Source: Nymphaea colorata | Lineage: Eukaryota > Streptophyta > Magnoliopsida > Nymphaeales > Nymphaeaceae | Direction of reading: 5' to 3' | DNA: 64,000 nt | Assembly: GCF_008831285.2 (NCBI RefSeq) | Contig: NW_022205108.1 | Span: 1-64,000 of the forward strand | Shown: piece after piece, positions 34,657 to 46,348 of the stretch | Layout of the letters: each line of letters begins with the position of its first letter | Numbering within the stretch: the first letter of the stretch is position 1 | The notes under the pieces: generated by a model | What the model was told of the DNA's origin: nothing | The model's input: the letters and a program-made list of their open reading frames with translations, nothing else | Databases searched by the model: none | Position numbers and translations under genes: made by a program

Positions 34657-35609
34657 ATGTTCGAAAACATCTAAAACGGAGAAGTTATTGCCCTCAATCC
34701 CACCCTTGAAAAACAATACAACTAAATCACGCCCAAGAACTCTATTACACCCCTTTCTCAGCCTCCGCCCAACTCAGAAAAAAGGCTACTCAAAAAACTT
34801 GGCCCTTATGAGTTCTCGATGGACCAGAAAATAGGCAGCGGGATGTCAGGTGACGCTTACGTCGGCATTAACACATAGACGCACGAGCTTGTTTGCATCA
34901 AAATCATCGATCGGTAGATCTTCAAGACCATCGATCAACAGCTCCTGCTCGACAACGAAATTCGATGCCAACAGGCATGCAACTCAGAATACACAATCAA
35001 GATCTACGACATCTTTGATACCAGCTCCTTCTGCTTCATCATCACGGAGTTTTGTGAGGGAGGAGATCTGTACAGGTGCCTGAGAAGTACGCAGAATGGA
35101 CTGTCTGAGCTACTAGTTATTGAGTTTGGAAGGGAAATTGCGTTCGCTTTGAAAAAGCTCAAAGATGCCAAAATCATCCACCGTGACATCAAATCTGAAA
35201 ACATCTTGATTCAAAAAAGTCACTGTAAATTGGGAGATTTCGGATTCGCAATCGAATAAAAGTAAGTGTATCATAACTTAGAAAACTTTCCCAATAAAAA
35301 AAGTTCAATCTTGGCTCTCCACTCTACATGAGCATTGAAGCTCTTGAGTTCAGCCACTACAGTTACGCATCCGATGTATTTTCCTTTGGAGTTGTCCTTT
35401 ACGAAATGTTGCACAGATAGTCTCCTTGGTAATGTGCAAACGAGCAGGAGTTGCTTGAAAAGATGAAGAGCGAGGAAGTTACGTTCAAGAGCGGAGTTAG
35501 TGATGAGCTGAAGTCTCTGATCAGGGGCTGTTTGAGCCAGAAGGCTGAGGATAGAACTACGATTTAATAAATTTTGGATCACCCCATCTTCAAAAACACG
35601 CACCTATGA
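34657..35609 (+). CDS. Ser/Thr protein kinase, ULK/ATG1-like
   Basis: 310 aa, two exons joined by a 20-nt intron at 35262-35281, intact. All kinase subdomains are present: the glycine loop KIGSGMSGDAYVG, the catalytic lysine in LVCIKIID, the catalytic loop IIHRDIKSENIL, DFG in KLGDFGFAIE, the activation-segment end GSPLYMSIEAL in place of the usual APE, and SDVFSFGVVLYEML. The activation loop has no extra insert and the protein ends at the C-lobe, so it is a stand-alone catalytic domain with a 45-residue N-terminal extension. The GSPLYM motif points to ULK/NEK-like kinases. Active by all visible residues. Confidence 0.85.
35262..35281 (+). other. 20-nt intron between DFG and the activation segment
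   Basis: GTAAGTGTATCATAACTTAG, 20 nt. Without it the kinase frame is lost between GDFGFAIE and GSPLYM. This is the clearest single proof in the window that such tiny introns are spliced. Confidence 0.92.
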
Positions 35610-35651
35610 TTATTTACCCCTCATCATCGGAAAATAATATAAATATCAATG

Positions 35652-38600
35652 TCAGTCATCTATATTCACCACAATTTCAGGCATTGAGATGACATCCTCA
35701 TCGTCGTTTAGGGAAGTATTGTCGATTGAGTTGTATTTACTATTCAAGGCTTTCTCGATGTGGTGCACGAAGTTGTTACTGTAGAGCTTGAGAATATCCT
35801 CTATTTGCTTCATGAAGTTGAAGATATAGGAAAATGGAAGTCCCTAAGATTCAATTATCTTTTCTTGGTTCATCGCTGACAGATTTTTTAGCTTTTAAAA
35901 CGTCTATTTGTCGGTTTAGTCAAGGATAAAGTCCTACTTTTTTACCTTTCTTCGTCTTGTCTCTATTTCTGATACATTATAAGGCAAATTTTTCTCTCCA
36001 ATATCTATCCTTTCCTCCTGTTTCGACAAAATCACCATCATAATTTGGATATGCTGAGATTATTCGAGCATGATCTCCTATGGGAGGAAGAGATATTGAA
36101 TGTCTAGATATACAGGTCATATATGTGTTCTTTTGCATTTGATTCAAAAAAAGGCTCTTTGCTTATCAGGCTAAATCCTAATGTCTAGAAGCTTTCATAG
36201 AATAGCTTCATGTATTGCTAGCCAAGCTAGAGAAAGCTTTCCTAGCCAGACTGATCTCTATCCCAATTGAAGATATCCCTAGCATAATAGATCTTGTTAT
36301 CGTCCATTTATTCGGTATATGCCCATACTCCAGTCTTGATGAACCTAATCTGGGTTTCCTGGTGCAATTTGTGCTAAACTTGAAACCAAATATCGCTCTA
36401 GTGGTTGATTTTGTAGACGAATTTGACAAGAGAGCCAACTTTCAGCAGTTTGTTGCTCATCTGGTCCTATATGTGGGTGATGAAGTGGAAGAAGTCGTCA
36501 GTATCAATCTAAGGATAGCTGAGGATGTTCCAAAGGATGTATGTTAGAGACGCTTCTACCTTTATCAGAGGCTCAAGGGTAACTTTATTGATCTGCTTAA
36601 AGCTGTTTCCGTAAACATCTGAGAAGTATTATACCTACAGTTTTCGAACAAGGTCTTCGTTGGTTTCTGATAGATACATCTTCCTTAAAGCTCCATGAGT
36701 ATCGATATGAAACTTCTTTACGATTAGCTTATTATTGAATATCTTCTCTCCTTATCTTTCGTTGATGATTTTGTTTTTCGTTAGTATTTAAAGGATCATC
36801 TATTTTTTCTCATCCATTGAGCTCTAAATGCCAAGAATTGAGTGCAATTCATAGACGTGAAAGTTGATTGATTCTTCATTGAAGAGGGGGTTAAGGTTGA
36901 GATCAAACTTATCAGCATTTATGTACTCCTCAGGATGCTTGAACTTGAAGTTGAGATGCTAGACAAACATTTTGGGATATGCGATAATCTATGAGTATTT
37001 TATCTTGTTGCTAAGGATCAACTTGTTCAAAAGCTACTCAATTTACTCTTGGAAATCGTATTACTCTTTGCTTTAGAGGTCGCGAAATTCAAAAGCTCGT
37101 TTCTTTTTTATCTTTGGAGATATGAACTTCGGTGAAGTTATAGAATTCTTTCTCTTTCTTCTTATTGGATTCTCAAGCTACGTTGCGCTGATTTTCCAGT
37201 TTTACATGATCTGCTATGCAATTTTGCTACGACTTATGCTTCGTTTGGATCGATCACTGAGGCACGCATCTTCATCTTCATTATAAAATTCAAAGTTTTT
37301 GATTCTTCTCAGGATCTACTGGTCACATTTCTTCTCGATTATTTCTCTTTTTATGACAGTATTGGGACTCAAGGATTAATTTTGGTTGAGATGATCATTG
37401 ATTTCATTGATCTATATTGTTTTCCTTTAATTTTCCTCCTATTTTAGGACCTGGCTGCTGGCTTTATCATTAATCTCATCGATGGTACGACTGACGGTAA
37501 AGTATATTTCCCAAAAAATGCCCTTTATCAATGTACCAACCACAGTTACAAGCACAAAATGCATCAAAATGAATAAGATAACAATTCCTGCATAATAGTC
37601 AGGACTTCTCCAGCAATAATCGTAAGTTATGGTTGACCAATTAGACTCTGTTAGCACTTGCATCATCAGATATTGTGAATAGATGAATGTTTTGAAATTG
37701 GAAAATTGAATGTATTTGCTGTAATTTGAGCTTTCCACCACCTTTTAGGAGTTGTAAAATATCTCCATGCCCAAAATGCCAAATATGAAAAACAAGATTG
37801 CGTAAAGAAGAAAAAACCTAACGATAATTGGCATTATCTAGATGATCGTCGTAAAGAGACGCTTCAGTTCCTAAATTATATCAATTTGCTTGCTAGTCAC
37901 GAATTTACTTTGGACTACCAACTTGATTACACCAGCTACTCGAAAGATACGGTTTATCTTGAAGAGATTATCGATGTTGTTTCCAATAGTCACGAAAAAG
38001 AAGATAGCATTTACTCCAACTAGAAATGCATCGAGAATATTCCATCTGTCTGAAAAATAAAGCTCAGGACCATCACCGATTATCTTCAAGATAATTTCCA
38101 CCACAAAAAGCCATATAAACACGTAGTCAAATATCTTAGTGATCTAATATCCCTTGTACAGTAAGATTAAGGTATTAACACAGCAGAGTGTAATGTAAAT
38201 GGAGACAATAAGTTGGAAAACCCAATGGTTGATGATTTCTTTGAGGTGGATTGCATTATTGATTACCTTTCTGAAAGAAATCCATATTTAGATATCGTCA
38301 AAGGACGGAGGGTATAGGATTGTATTATAGAGTATAAGCTTGCTCAACTGCATAAATTCGTTGACTTGCTATGTTAAAACAAACTTACAATGGTTTGATT
38401 ATTGTTATCATCCAGTCTCAGGCAAATTTAAGTAATGTATTACACAAATCTGACCTTCTTTCTATAGAAATAAAAAAGAAACTTTATAAGGATCTACATG
38501 GAAAGGTTGTGCTAGTCCTGAGTCAAGGTCACAAATGCCAAGATCAGTGAGTGCTGCTGCCTTATCTCATCAACTAGAATGTATTTGCTCCTGTTTTCTC

Positions 38601-39545
38601 TAAATTTATTGTAAATTATCGTACCTGGAACCAATACGAATAGAAACATGTTTAGAAAGATAAAAATAGCGTAAAATGCGTAATTTGCCTATGTGTACTG
38701 CATCGATGGAGTTTGGTTGTCAGGATAGTTGTCGTATGTTCCTAAAGTATACATTTGCATTATCATTTTGCCGAAATCGTTGTAGTTGCTTGCATAGATG
38801 TCGAATCCTCCAGGATGGTTGGGATACAAGGGATCCACGTAGTTAGGGTCATAATTGATGACTTTGGATCCCAAAAATGCAAAACCAACTACGATTAGCG
38901 TGTAATAAATGATAAAGACAAAGATATCCTTGTATGCTGACGCCAAGGCTCTCAAGCATTTTCTCAGCTCATCATCAAAGATAACCGGAAGAACTAAATT
39001 ATTTCACAATTACACGCTCGTAGGATCCTTAAAGGGCGTATAGGCCTTGAGTTATAGCAGGGCAGCGAAATGAAGATAATGAGATCTACTATCATAAGGC
39101 CTATGAGAACAGCTTTCCAAAAGTAGAAGGCAGGGTACCTATTATTTTGTTTGAGTTTATCGAAGGATTTGCAATAAAAATCTACGAAGGTATCGAATAG
39201 AAAGATGATTAAAAAGCTTCCCTCTAGTATGATTTTTAAACCATATGATTAATTATCGAGAATTACCAGATAAATATAGGCGTAGCTGAGTAAAAAAACA
39301 AGCCACGTCCACAATGCCGAGGACTGTAACTCATAAAGACCGTAATAAAGCGAGCTTAATTATGAAGAATTTGCAGTATTTCTCACATCTCTGTTGAGGA
39401 GGGCATCGATGATATGCGATTTCGCTTTTTCGAAGCGTTGCTCAAAGGACATGTTCTTGGTCATTTCGATGGTTTGATTTATGATGTTATCGTATTCTTC
39501 TCGAATATTGAATTAGCCTTGCTTGAGCTGTTATGCACTTTGCAT
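35652..39545 (-). CDS. two-domain voltage-gated cation channel (TPC-like) with long C-terminal region
   Basis: About 1284 aa. Two six-helix channel domains are visible. Domain I: S1-S3 (WTWLVFLLSYAYIYLVIL onwards), an S4-like RPIRPLRILRAF, pore region NDFGKMIMQMYTLGTYDNYP and S6 YAIFIFLNMFLFVLVPG. Domain II: S3 FIWLFVVEIILKIIGDGPEL, an S4 with spaced basics (NLFKINRIFRVAGVIK), pore YLMMQVLTESNWSTITYDY and S6 IVILFILMHFVLVTVVGTL. The linker holds an EF-hand-like LDDNNNQTIQVNEF, as in plant TPC1. Two 20-nt introns (38994-39013, 38369-38388). One missing base is inferred near 36100. The 550-residue cytosolic C-terminus is far longer than in animal TPCs and of unknown role. Two-pore channels conduct Na+ or Ca2+ from acidic compartments; the location here is inference. 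Confidence 0.82.
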
Positions 39546-39720
39546 AATACCTAAAATATATACTGATATTTCGAATATGCTATTTATTCTATTCTGCAAA
39601 GAACTCTGGAAAGGCATGCAGGGTTGACGACAGAGGGAAGGGATATGAGAGAGAGGGGGGAAAATATATATGAAACATTGTTTATATGATGGGAAATATG
39701 AGATAGAAGGCTAACTGTCA

Positions 39721-40181
39721 TCAATATCGGATAAATTACTTGGTTTTCAATATGTTCAAATACATTTTTCTCAATTCTTTGCAATTCTCCATCAAGTTGC
39801 CAAGTAATCCTACGATCTACCGCTCGTGATCGTGAATAGGAGGCTCTGTCCAGCCTATTACCTCCTCGCTAATTTAAGTATTTTCGTTTTAGCTGATTTA
39901 TTGCAGCGCTTTGCAAATTTGCTCTTTCTTTTGAGGCAATTCGTTCAGTTTTTGCTATAGATGTTACCTAAGCTCAGGCGTAATGAGTGACTTTTCCTGC
40001 TCCGTCATTTCTGAGAAAGTTTAAAGCATCAAAAAGGGAGGCTAGGGCAGGGTCTCCGTCAGGGCGTGTCTTGCTTTCTTGATCTAAATATCCAAACCAG
40101 TACCATTTATGCAATCTTATCCATTTTTCTCTTTGGAAAATTACCCTCCATTTTGGTCTAATTGACACATTGGCGTCTCAT
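39721..40181 (-). CDS. small helical protein, unknown
   Basis: 146 aa in two exons (20-nt intron at 40084-40103), intact. It starts MRRQCVNQTKMEGNFPKRK; a start at the second Met (40151) is equally possible. The middle is a helical stretch (TPELRQHLQQKLNELPQKK), followed by EEVIGWTEPPIHDHERQI and a last helix. No membrane segment. Its size and helical pattern are those of small subunits of larger complexes (mediator, BLOC or similar), but no match is recognised. Confidence 0.55.
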
Positions 40182-40492
40182 TTCAGCATCCCTGAAATTA
40201 CCCTCACAGTTGAGATTAAATTTATTCCTATATATAAATTTATATACTTGGCCCATGGAGATAAAGTGGGTAGCGCTGGTTATTGTCGTTTTAATCAACA
40301 ATATAATAATAAGTGAGGTACTGGTAACTATTGGCAAAGGTTTATTTTTCTCATCTGTGATAGAAAACTTCTTACCTTTTTTTATTCTTGATTGTTACTG
40401 ACTATTATTAGCATTTTTTTCAATTCTGTTATGAAAAGTGATCATCGAAGATATCCTCTTCTGCATAATTATAAATTAACACCAACAAACGC
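40182..40492. promoter_or_regulatory. divergent intergenic region
   Basis: 310 bp, AT-rich, between divergent small genes. A 48-codon hydrophobic frame starts at ATG 40255 but has no further support. Confidence 0.3.
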
Positions 40493-40720
40493 ATGAGCAA
40501 AAGCGATTCCTCCATTCTTTACTACCTCTGCTTCGTCGTATCAATCCTCATGAAAATTATCGGTAACTTAGTATTTGTTGCCTTTTATCCCATGGCCATA
40601 CTTTTCGACGTTTTGGCTGTTTTGGCCACCTTCAACTACTGTTGGACCAAAGAAGACTACGCTTTTTGGCTGACCTCTCAGGCAATCAAGTTTCACGTCG
40701 ATGTTGTCTGCAATAAATGA
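40493..40720 (+). CDS. small membrane protein, unknown
   Basis: A 75-aa intact frame with two closely spaced hydrophobic segments (SILYYLCFVVSILMKIIGN and FVAFYPMAILFDVLAVLA), then an aromatic, acidic patch (YCWTKEDYAFW). No standard-code stops inside. Likely a two-pass membrane peptide; no family recognised. Confidence 0.5.
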   Translation: MSKSDSSILYYLCFVVSILMKIIGNLVFVAFYPMAILFDVLAVLATFNYCWTKEDYAFWLTSQAIKFHVDVVCNK

Positions 40721-40925
40721 CCAGCTGAGGATGATCTTTCACCTTTATTGTTAGTCATTACTAATCAATTGGAAAATACAGGGCGTTTTAATAATAGTGA
40801 TTAATCTATCAACTTATAAAGCAAGTTCAGTAAAAAGAAACTAGGGAATGTGTATAAGAGTGGCCTGACAGCTGTAGGTAAATAATTTGAAAATGTTGAT
40901 AAGCTAATTATATTTTAAAAGACTA

Positions 40926-41486
40926 TCAGGAAACAGATATAACCGCAAGGGAATTGTATTTTCTATATTGGAGATGAGATACTGGAGTGCGACCATATTA
41001 AAAACTACGATTGAAGATCTTTGGGCCATCTTTTTGATGTCTTTTAGATGGATTATTCAATGTAGTTTTGTGTAGCGACAACGATTTCGATACTCTCGTA
41101 TGATTGGCAATTGGATCTATATTTATATGGAATTACGACTATGCATGTTTAGCATATTTTGATAGGAGGAGTTTGTTCTCTTCATAGAGTTTTTTCCACT
41201 TGGCAAGTTCTATCTATATTTGCTCGTATTAGGGGACAATGGCTTCATATCTTATGTTAGCTATGCGATTCTCTATATCTTCTGGGTGATTATTTCGAAT
41301 ATTTTCAACTGTTATTTTAAGTTGGCAATCAGAACCTTTTTGATCTATGTTGCCTATTTCAGCATCAGTATTACAACAACAATAACAATCCAACAAAAAA
41401 TAGGGTGAAAAATCAATGCACCATCTTGATAAATATAAATCACCCAGTATATTCCTAAATGCTTGCTTTGATTTGATTGCTTGCAT
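40926..41486 (-). CDS. possible protein, unknown
   Basis: A 186-codon open frame with TAA/TAG as Gln. The second half looks coding: YEQIQIELAKWKKLYEENK is a short coiled coil followed by a Ser/His/Lys-rich tail (RVSKSLSLHKTTLNNPSKR). The first 60 residues are Cys- and Ile-rich and less convincing, so the true start may be an internal Met or lie behind an intron. Low confidence. Confidence 0.35.
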
Positions 41487-41541
41487 TATTGAATTAAAAA
41501 TTAAACTCGATTTTAATTATAAACATAAAAGCAAGGAGTGA

Positions 41542-42843
41542 ATGCTAATCTACGCGAGTATACTCACCCTACTTTTCATCTGTTCGTTCGGAGATACATA
41601 GAAACCACAACATTTCCAAAGATATTGTGGATATACTGGCAGCAAGGCTTCGACTCTGCTCCTTCCTTTACTCAACTCAGCATAAAAAACAAATAAAGAT
41701 ACGCAGCACTCAGCGGATGGTAGATTAGGTTTCTCAATGAATCAACAGTGCAAAAGTACATCAATGTTTCGACCATTGATGAGATGATGGAAAACGCAGA
41801 AGACAAATTGGTACAATTGAGAGCTGATATCCTGAGGATGATGCTCTTGTACCAGTATGGAGGGATGTGGATGGATGCTAATTCCTTCTTTCTTAGACCG
41901 CTGGATTGGGTCTTTCAAATAGAAAATGATACACACATCTACAACAAATTGGCACCCCATCCTCAAATCCTAATGAGCGCATATACGAAGTACAGCCGAA
42001 GTGGAACTGGCAACATCACCTACCATTTCGATGAGAAATATAATCAACTCGTCAACGTCTTTCCTGGATTGGAAGATTGGTTTATGGTTGCACACCCTAA
42101 ATCGCTATTCTTGGGAGACGCTCTTGAAAAATTGAGGGTAATCTTAAAGAAAAAGAAAAAGATATGGATAAGCAAATACTCAGCTAGGGTATCATACTAT
42201 CCAAGAACATCTTGATCCCTATTTAATCGGCAGTGACTACGTGTTTCAGATTCTGCTTCAAAGCAAACAGAAGTAGCTATAAGCCAATAAATCATCAACT
42301 GTTAAATATGCTGTCCAGCATTATGGAATTTGGCACTTTGAAGCTGACTAAAATATATACAGGTTCACTGTTTACAGCCGTTTCAAAAGGTATCAAATGT
42401 GGGCGGATTTAATCACTTACTCTTTGGAAGACCTTCACGATATCTTCCCAGTCAATCCCTACTTTTTGAAGTTTGTTGGATGGCAGCATCCCTAATTCTC
42501 TCACTATCTTTCAAACTATGCCTCGTTTAATTGTTGGGGAGGTGATCTCATCATCCAAAATCACTCCATAATCCACAATTTTCTCATATAAGAGCTTGAA
42601 AGCAACGCCACCAAGGCCATTCTCAGTATCAAAGGGCTATAGAAAAGTAATAACGATAATATACTCTGTAGGAGCAAAATCATCAGTGAATTTTAAGTGG
42701 GAAATCATTAAAAATTAGTCAATTTTTGCCTTGAAGGTGGCTTTATATTTGCTATGCTAGTGATGATGATATTGGTCAAAAAAGCGTACAGCTTATGTGA
42801 AAAATCAATAAAACTTGGAGAAGTTCCAAACTCTTACAGATGA
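41542..42843 (+). CDS. secretory-pathway glycosyltransferase (capsular-polysaccharide/GT32-like), paralogue A
   Basis: 418 aa after one missing base at 41602-41604 (AAA) and removal of a 46-nt GT...AG intron at 42138-42183; the total is then a multiple of three. It has an N-terminal signal segment (MLIYASILTLLFICSFG). The conserved start of this family, FPKILWIYWQQGFDSAP, is followed by LVQLRADILRMMLLYQYGG and MWMDANSFFLRPLDW, where the D-x-N replaces the usual DxD-type metal site. Downstream are the NVFPGLEDWFMVAHPKSLF and HLDPYLIGSDYVFQ blocks. A C-terminal transmembrane helix (FIFAMLVMMILV) suggests lumenal orientation in ER or Golgi. The neighbour in tail-to-tail orientation is its paralogue. 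Confidence 0.75.
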
Positions 42844-42910
42844 GGAAAGCTTATTATTGATTCTATATATGTAGTATTGTCTAAATCATCATTTTTACAT
42901 ATTTACAATA

Positions 42911-44177
42911 TCACTGCAGGCCAGAGTAAGTATTTCCTTCTGCTTCATAGTTCCATCTAAAGCAGCAATATCCTGCTAAGATAGTGAACGCAATAGTGAT
43001 CCAAAGCACACCGAATATTAATGTCTACAAATTGGGTATCGTTCTACTCTCAACATAACTTTTACAAAACTCTTTATTTGCGAAGTTTTTATGTATCTCC
43101 TCGATTTATCCCATCAAAGAAGCCCCTTTTACTTATTTGAACAGCGAATCGCTGACCTACGATCCTTCCTCCACAAAGACTTGTAATCCCCAGCAATTAT
43201 AGCTGGCATAATTCCTCAAAAAATTGGAGAAAAATCGGTGATGCCATCCTAAGAACTTCCTAAAAAATGGCGGCTGTGCCTATTTTTCGATTTCCCTTGT
43301 GGAATATATTGACTCATCAGCCCACATGGTCAGTGCATATTCGTTATAGTCCAGGAATATCTTAAAGGGCCCTCATGTGCTTCTATGTGCCAAATATGGT
43401 AATATTCGACTGCAAGTTGAGTAGAATTTTTACTTTGAAGTTATTTTTGCTTTCGCTGAATAGTGATTTGCTCAAGATAGTCACTTCCGATAAAGTAGGC
43501 ATTAGTTATTGGCTAAGGCAGTATTATTCCAGTCTAAATTAGCTCTGCATCCATTTTTTACTTTGATTTTTTGCATACTTAGACAAAAGTATTCAAGCAA
43601 TCCTGCAAGAACTAGTTGTTGGGCTTGGCCAAGATCATCCAGTTTTCATAAACGGGAAAGATATTGACGATTTCGCCTGATTTATCAGTTTTGAACGTGC
43701 TTTTTCCACTATAAAGGCCTTCCGTATTAGCTGCCAAAATGATGTCTGGAGAAGAGCCAAGCTTATTATGAATGTAGGGATGGTGTGGATTATCCACCCA
43801 TGAAAGATCAGTCAAGAAGTAAGAGTTAGTATCAAGCCACAGTCCACCGTATCTTAGAATCAAAAGTAGCCTAATCAGATCGGCCTTCAGTTGAATATGA
43901 TGAGTATAGAACATATTGAAATATCTTTCAACCTATTATGGATCTATATATTCGTGCAGGTTCTGCTTTGATAAGAATACATGGCTCCATCCTCTTGTTC
44001 TCGCTTATTTTTCTTTATTTTTAGGCAAAGTTTGGTGAAAAAGGGAGCTTCATCGTATCCTTGCTCCCAGTATGACCAGATGACCTTCGGAAATCCGGTG
44101 GAAGTTGTATTGAAGTCGACCTTTCCTGCTTGTGCAAGAAAAACGACAGTGATTATTATTAAAAATCTGAAAAACAT
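42911..44177 (-). CDS. secretory-pathway glycosyltransferase (capsular-polysaccharide/GT32-like), paralogue B
   Basis: 422 aa after restoring two single bases (44027-44029 and 43365-43367). Same layout as the plus-strand neighbour: signal peptide MFFRFLIIITVVFLAQAG, family start FPKVIWSYWEQGYDEAP, sugar-nucleotide site [18 protein letters not shown] then LDTNSYFLTDLSW, an NIFPVYENWMILAKP block, AYFIGSDYLEQ, and a C-terminal membrane helix (LIFGVLWITIAFTILAGY). The two genes are separated by 67 bp at their 3' ends. They are diverged copies, not a recent duplication: identity is limited to motif blocks. Start chosen at ATG 44177 because the longer frame begins with GTG. Confidence 0.75.
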
Positions 44178-44239
44178 TTTAATATAAAATGGAATGAAAG
44201 TTAAGTATTTGATGAATAATGGTTGAGCAATCACGTCAT

Positions 44240-44997
44240 TCACATCTTGTATTCCTTCTTGGCCGAGGACTCAGTGGGGTTCTTGAACTGGAAGTTCACC
44301 TTGGGGACTTCTTTCTTGGCTTCCTTGGCTTCCTGAGGTTTGATGCTCTCAATCTTCAGCTCGGGGACGGGCTTCAGAGGCTGTTGCTGCTTGTAATCCG
44401 GCTTGATCTCAGGGAAGCTCTGGGGAACGTTGTAGACAGTGTTGGAAGCCAAGTCCTTAATCACATCTTCATATTTCTTTAGACAGGCTTCTCGTTGGGC
44501 TGGCGGATGTAATCCTGGCGAGGAGCCTAGGAAAAGCTCAGACTTCCCTTCCTTTCGCTTTCTTCATTCCGATATTCTTGATGGGGGTTTCATATTTTTG
44601 AGCTGATTCTGGTTTTGCCATTCTTTTTCTCAGGCTTGATTTCGAGCTATCCTGCATTGAATCCAGCAACTTTTGGAAAAACTTAGATCTTTTTCTCAGG
44701 CATCCTGATGCACTTCTCAACTTCCTTTCCAGCTTCGCTTTTTCTTGATTCTTTGAGTGCACTTTTTTTCAGATTTTTCTCAGGGATGACGCAAGGTTCC
44801 AATTTTTCGATGGGTTTTTTGCAATAAGGGCAATTGAAGTCGACATCAGCTTCAACATACATTTGCCAGATGCAAAACTCGCAAATCACGTGGCGGTTTT
44901 CGCAGAGAATTTTGGGGGCTTGCTTGTCGTTGTTGTATTAGAGCATGCAAATGGAGCAGGCAGTATCATCTTCACCGAGGTGCAAAGCAGTAGTCAT
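44240..44997 (-). CDS. RING-type zinc finger protein, frame-disrupted
   Basis: About 252 aa. Residues 13-65 form a C3HC4-like zinc finger: CSICMLQYNNDKQAP, CENRHVICEFCIW and CPYCKKPI. The remainder is Lys/Pro/Glu-rich and disordered (PQEAKEAKKEVPKVNFQF near the end). The frame makes an excursion between about 44640 and 44540, and another base is missing near 44480; with these allowed it ends at TGA 44240. It may be a ubiquitin ligase. Spacing to paralogue B is 62 bp on the same strand. Confidence 0.6.
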
Positions 44998-45185
44998 TTG
45001 TTTGGAGATGGATGAAAAGTAATTTCGAATACGTATAAAGGATGGAGATTGTATATCAATGGCTATGCATATAGATATGGTTGTTAATAATTAATCAATT
45101 TTTGAATTAATATTCAAATTTATCATTATTATTGATTGTCAATAATCAATATGTTTGATGCTTTTTGTTGATTCGAGTTGGTGCT

Positions 45186-46247
45186 TCACAGTGGCTTCCT
45201 CTTACTTGATCTTTGGACAATTTCAATTGTTTCTTTGGATTTCAGCTCGTCTATAAGCTATACTATAATCCCAAAGCAAATGAAGAAAACCGAAGTCCAT
45301 TGCCGGTAGCTGAGACTGTGTTCAAATATGACAATCGATGCAATAAGTACGATAATTCTTCTAGTCGACGATATTAGAGGGTAGATATATTGCTTGAAGT
45401 TTACAATTATTAAATTTATGCGATTTGCTGGCTTATCAACTGCAAAAGCATACACAGCCGATATCCCGTAAGATGAAGGATGGTTGTAGCAGAACTTAAG
45501 GAAGGAAACAGAGTGCCTCCTAGCAGAGCTGAAAAAAATGATCAAAAAAGCAAAAAATTATAGGAACTAAAGAGATGATTTGCGGTTGGATGAAAATTAT
45601 TCTTGCAAAAGGCCTGTTGATCAACAAAAAGGCATCAGAACAACAGCAATTACCAATAGGAAATTCCGACCCGTTTTTTCTAAGATTTAAAATGTTAATA
45701 TTTATTTGTTAATCTAAATCTATAAAGATTACTGTTTATTCGTAGATAAATAGGAAAGTTGAAGTCATTATGAGATAGCATTATTATTTTGCTCTTCGGA
45801 ATCGTAAGTTCTTTTATTTGTTGATTTTTCGAGAAAAAAGCTCCAAACAGTATGAGAAAAAAGTATCTCGATGCTTTAGCAACGACTTGTAATGGATAGC
45901 TAATATAAAGTAAGGCAAAATTGCTTGGAAGGATGTTTAGACAAAATAGAAGTCCTAACTTTATTCTGGAAGCTAAGGTGATGGGATTTTGGTTCTAATG
46001 GTTGAGTTTCGCCACGATGGCTCCATATAATGTACAGAGTAGGCATCCTGCCCAAGTTATCAACGATGGATATTTAAAATGAGCCTTTTTTGTTTTCCGT
46101 TCTTTCCGATTTTAAAATGTTTGTAGGGGTGATTGTAGCTAAATACCAAATGGTGTACATTTTCTCAGTGTAGTAGCTAAGGCAGATGAAGATGATGTAA
46201 ATGCCTACTATTCCAAGAATAAGTTTCTTTGCATATGTGCTCATCAT
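45186..46247 (-). CDS. SLC35-like nucleotide-sugar transporter, frame-disrupted
   Basis: The start MMSTYAKKLILGIVGIYIIF and a later membrane-rich, broken middle lead to a clean C-terminal segment: ISSTRRIIVLIASIVIFEH then SLSYRQWTSVFFICFGIIV, which is the TTTRKFFTILxSVxLFxxPLS-x-x-QW signature of SLC35B-type transporters. Between the two ends the frame changes at least five times, for example FVDQQAFCKNNFHPTAN and HLFSSYNFLL lie in different frames from their neighbours. It could be a pseudogene or a region of poor consensus. It sits two genes away from two lumenal glycosyltransferases, which would need such a transporter. Confidence 0.5.
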
Positions 46248-46348
46248 GTTCGGATAATTAATTTGTAGCTTAACTATATTTGTTAATAACGAAAGTAATT
46301 TCAGCCATTTTTCTAAAATATTATGCTATCGTAAACTTTTCATCACAT

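Noticed and set aside
40255-40401. 48-aa hydrophobic plus-strand frame
   Set aside because: Short, AT-driven hydrophobicity between divergent genes with no supporting signal.
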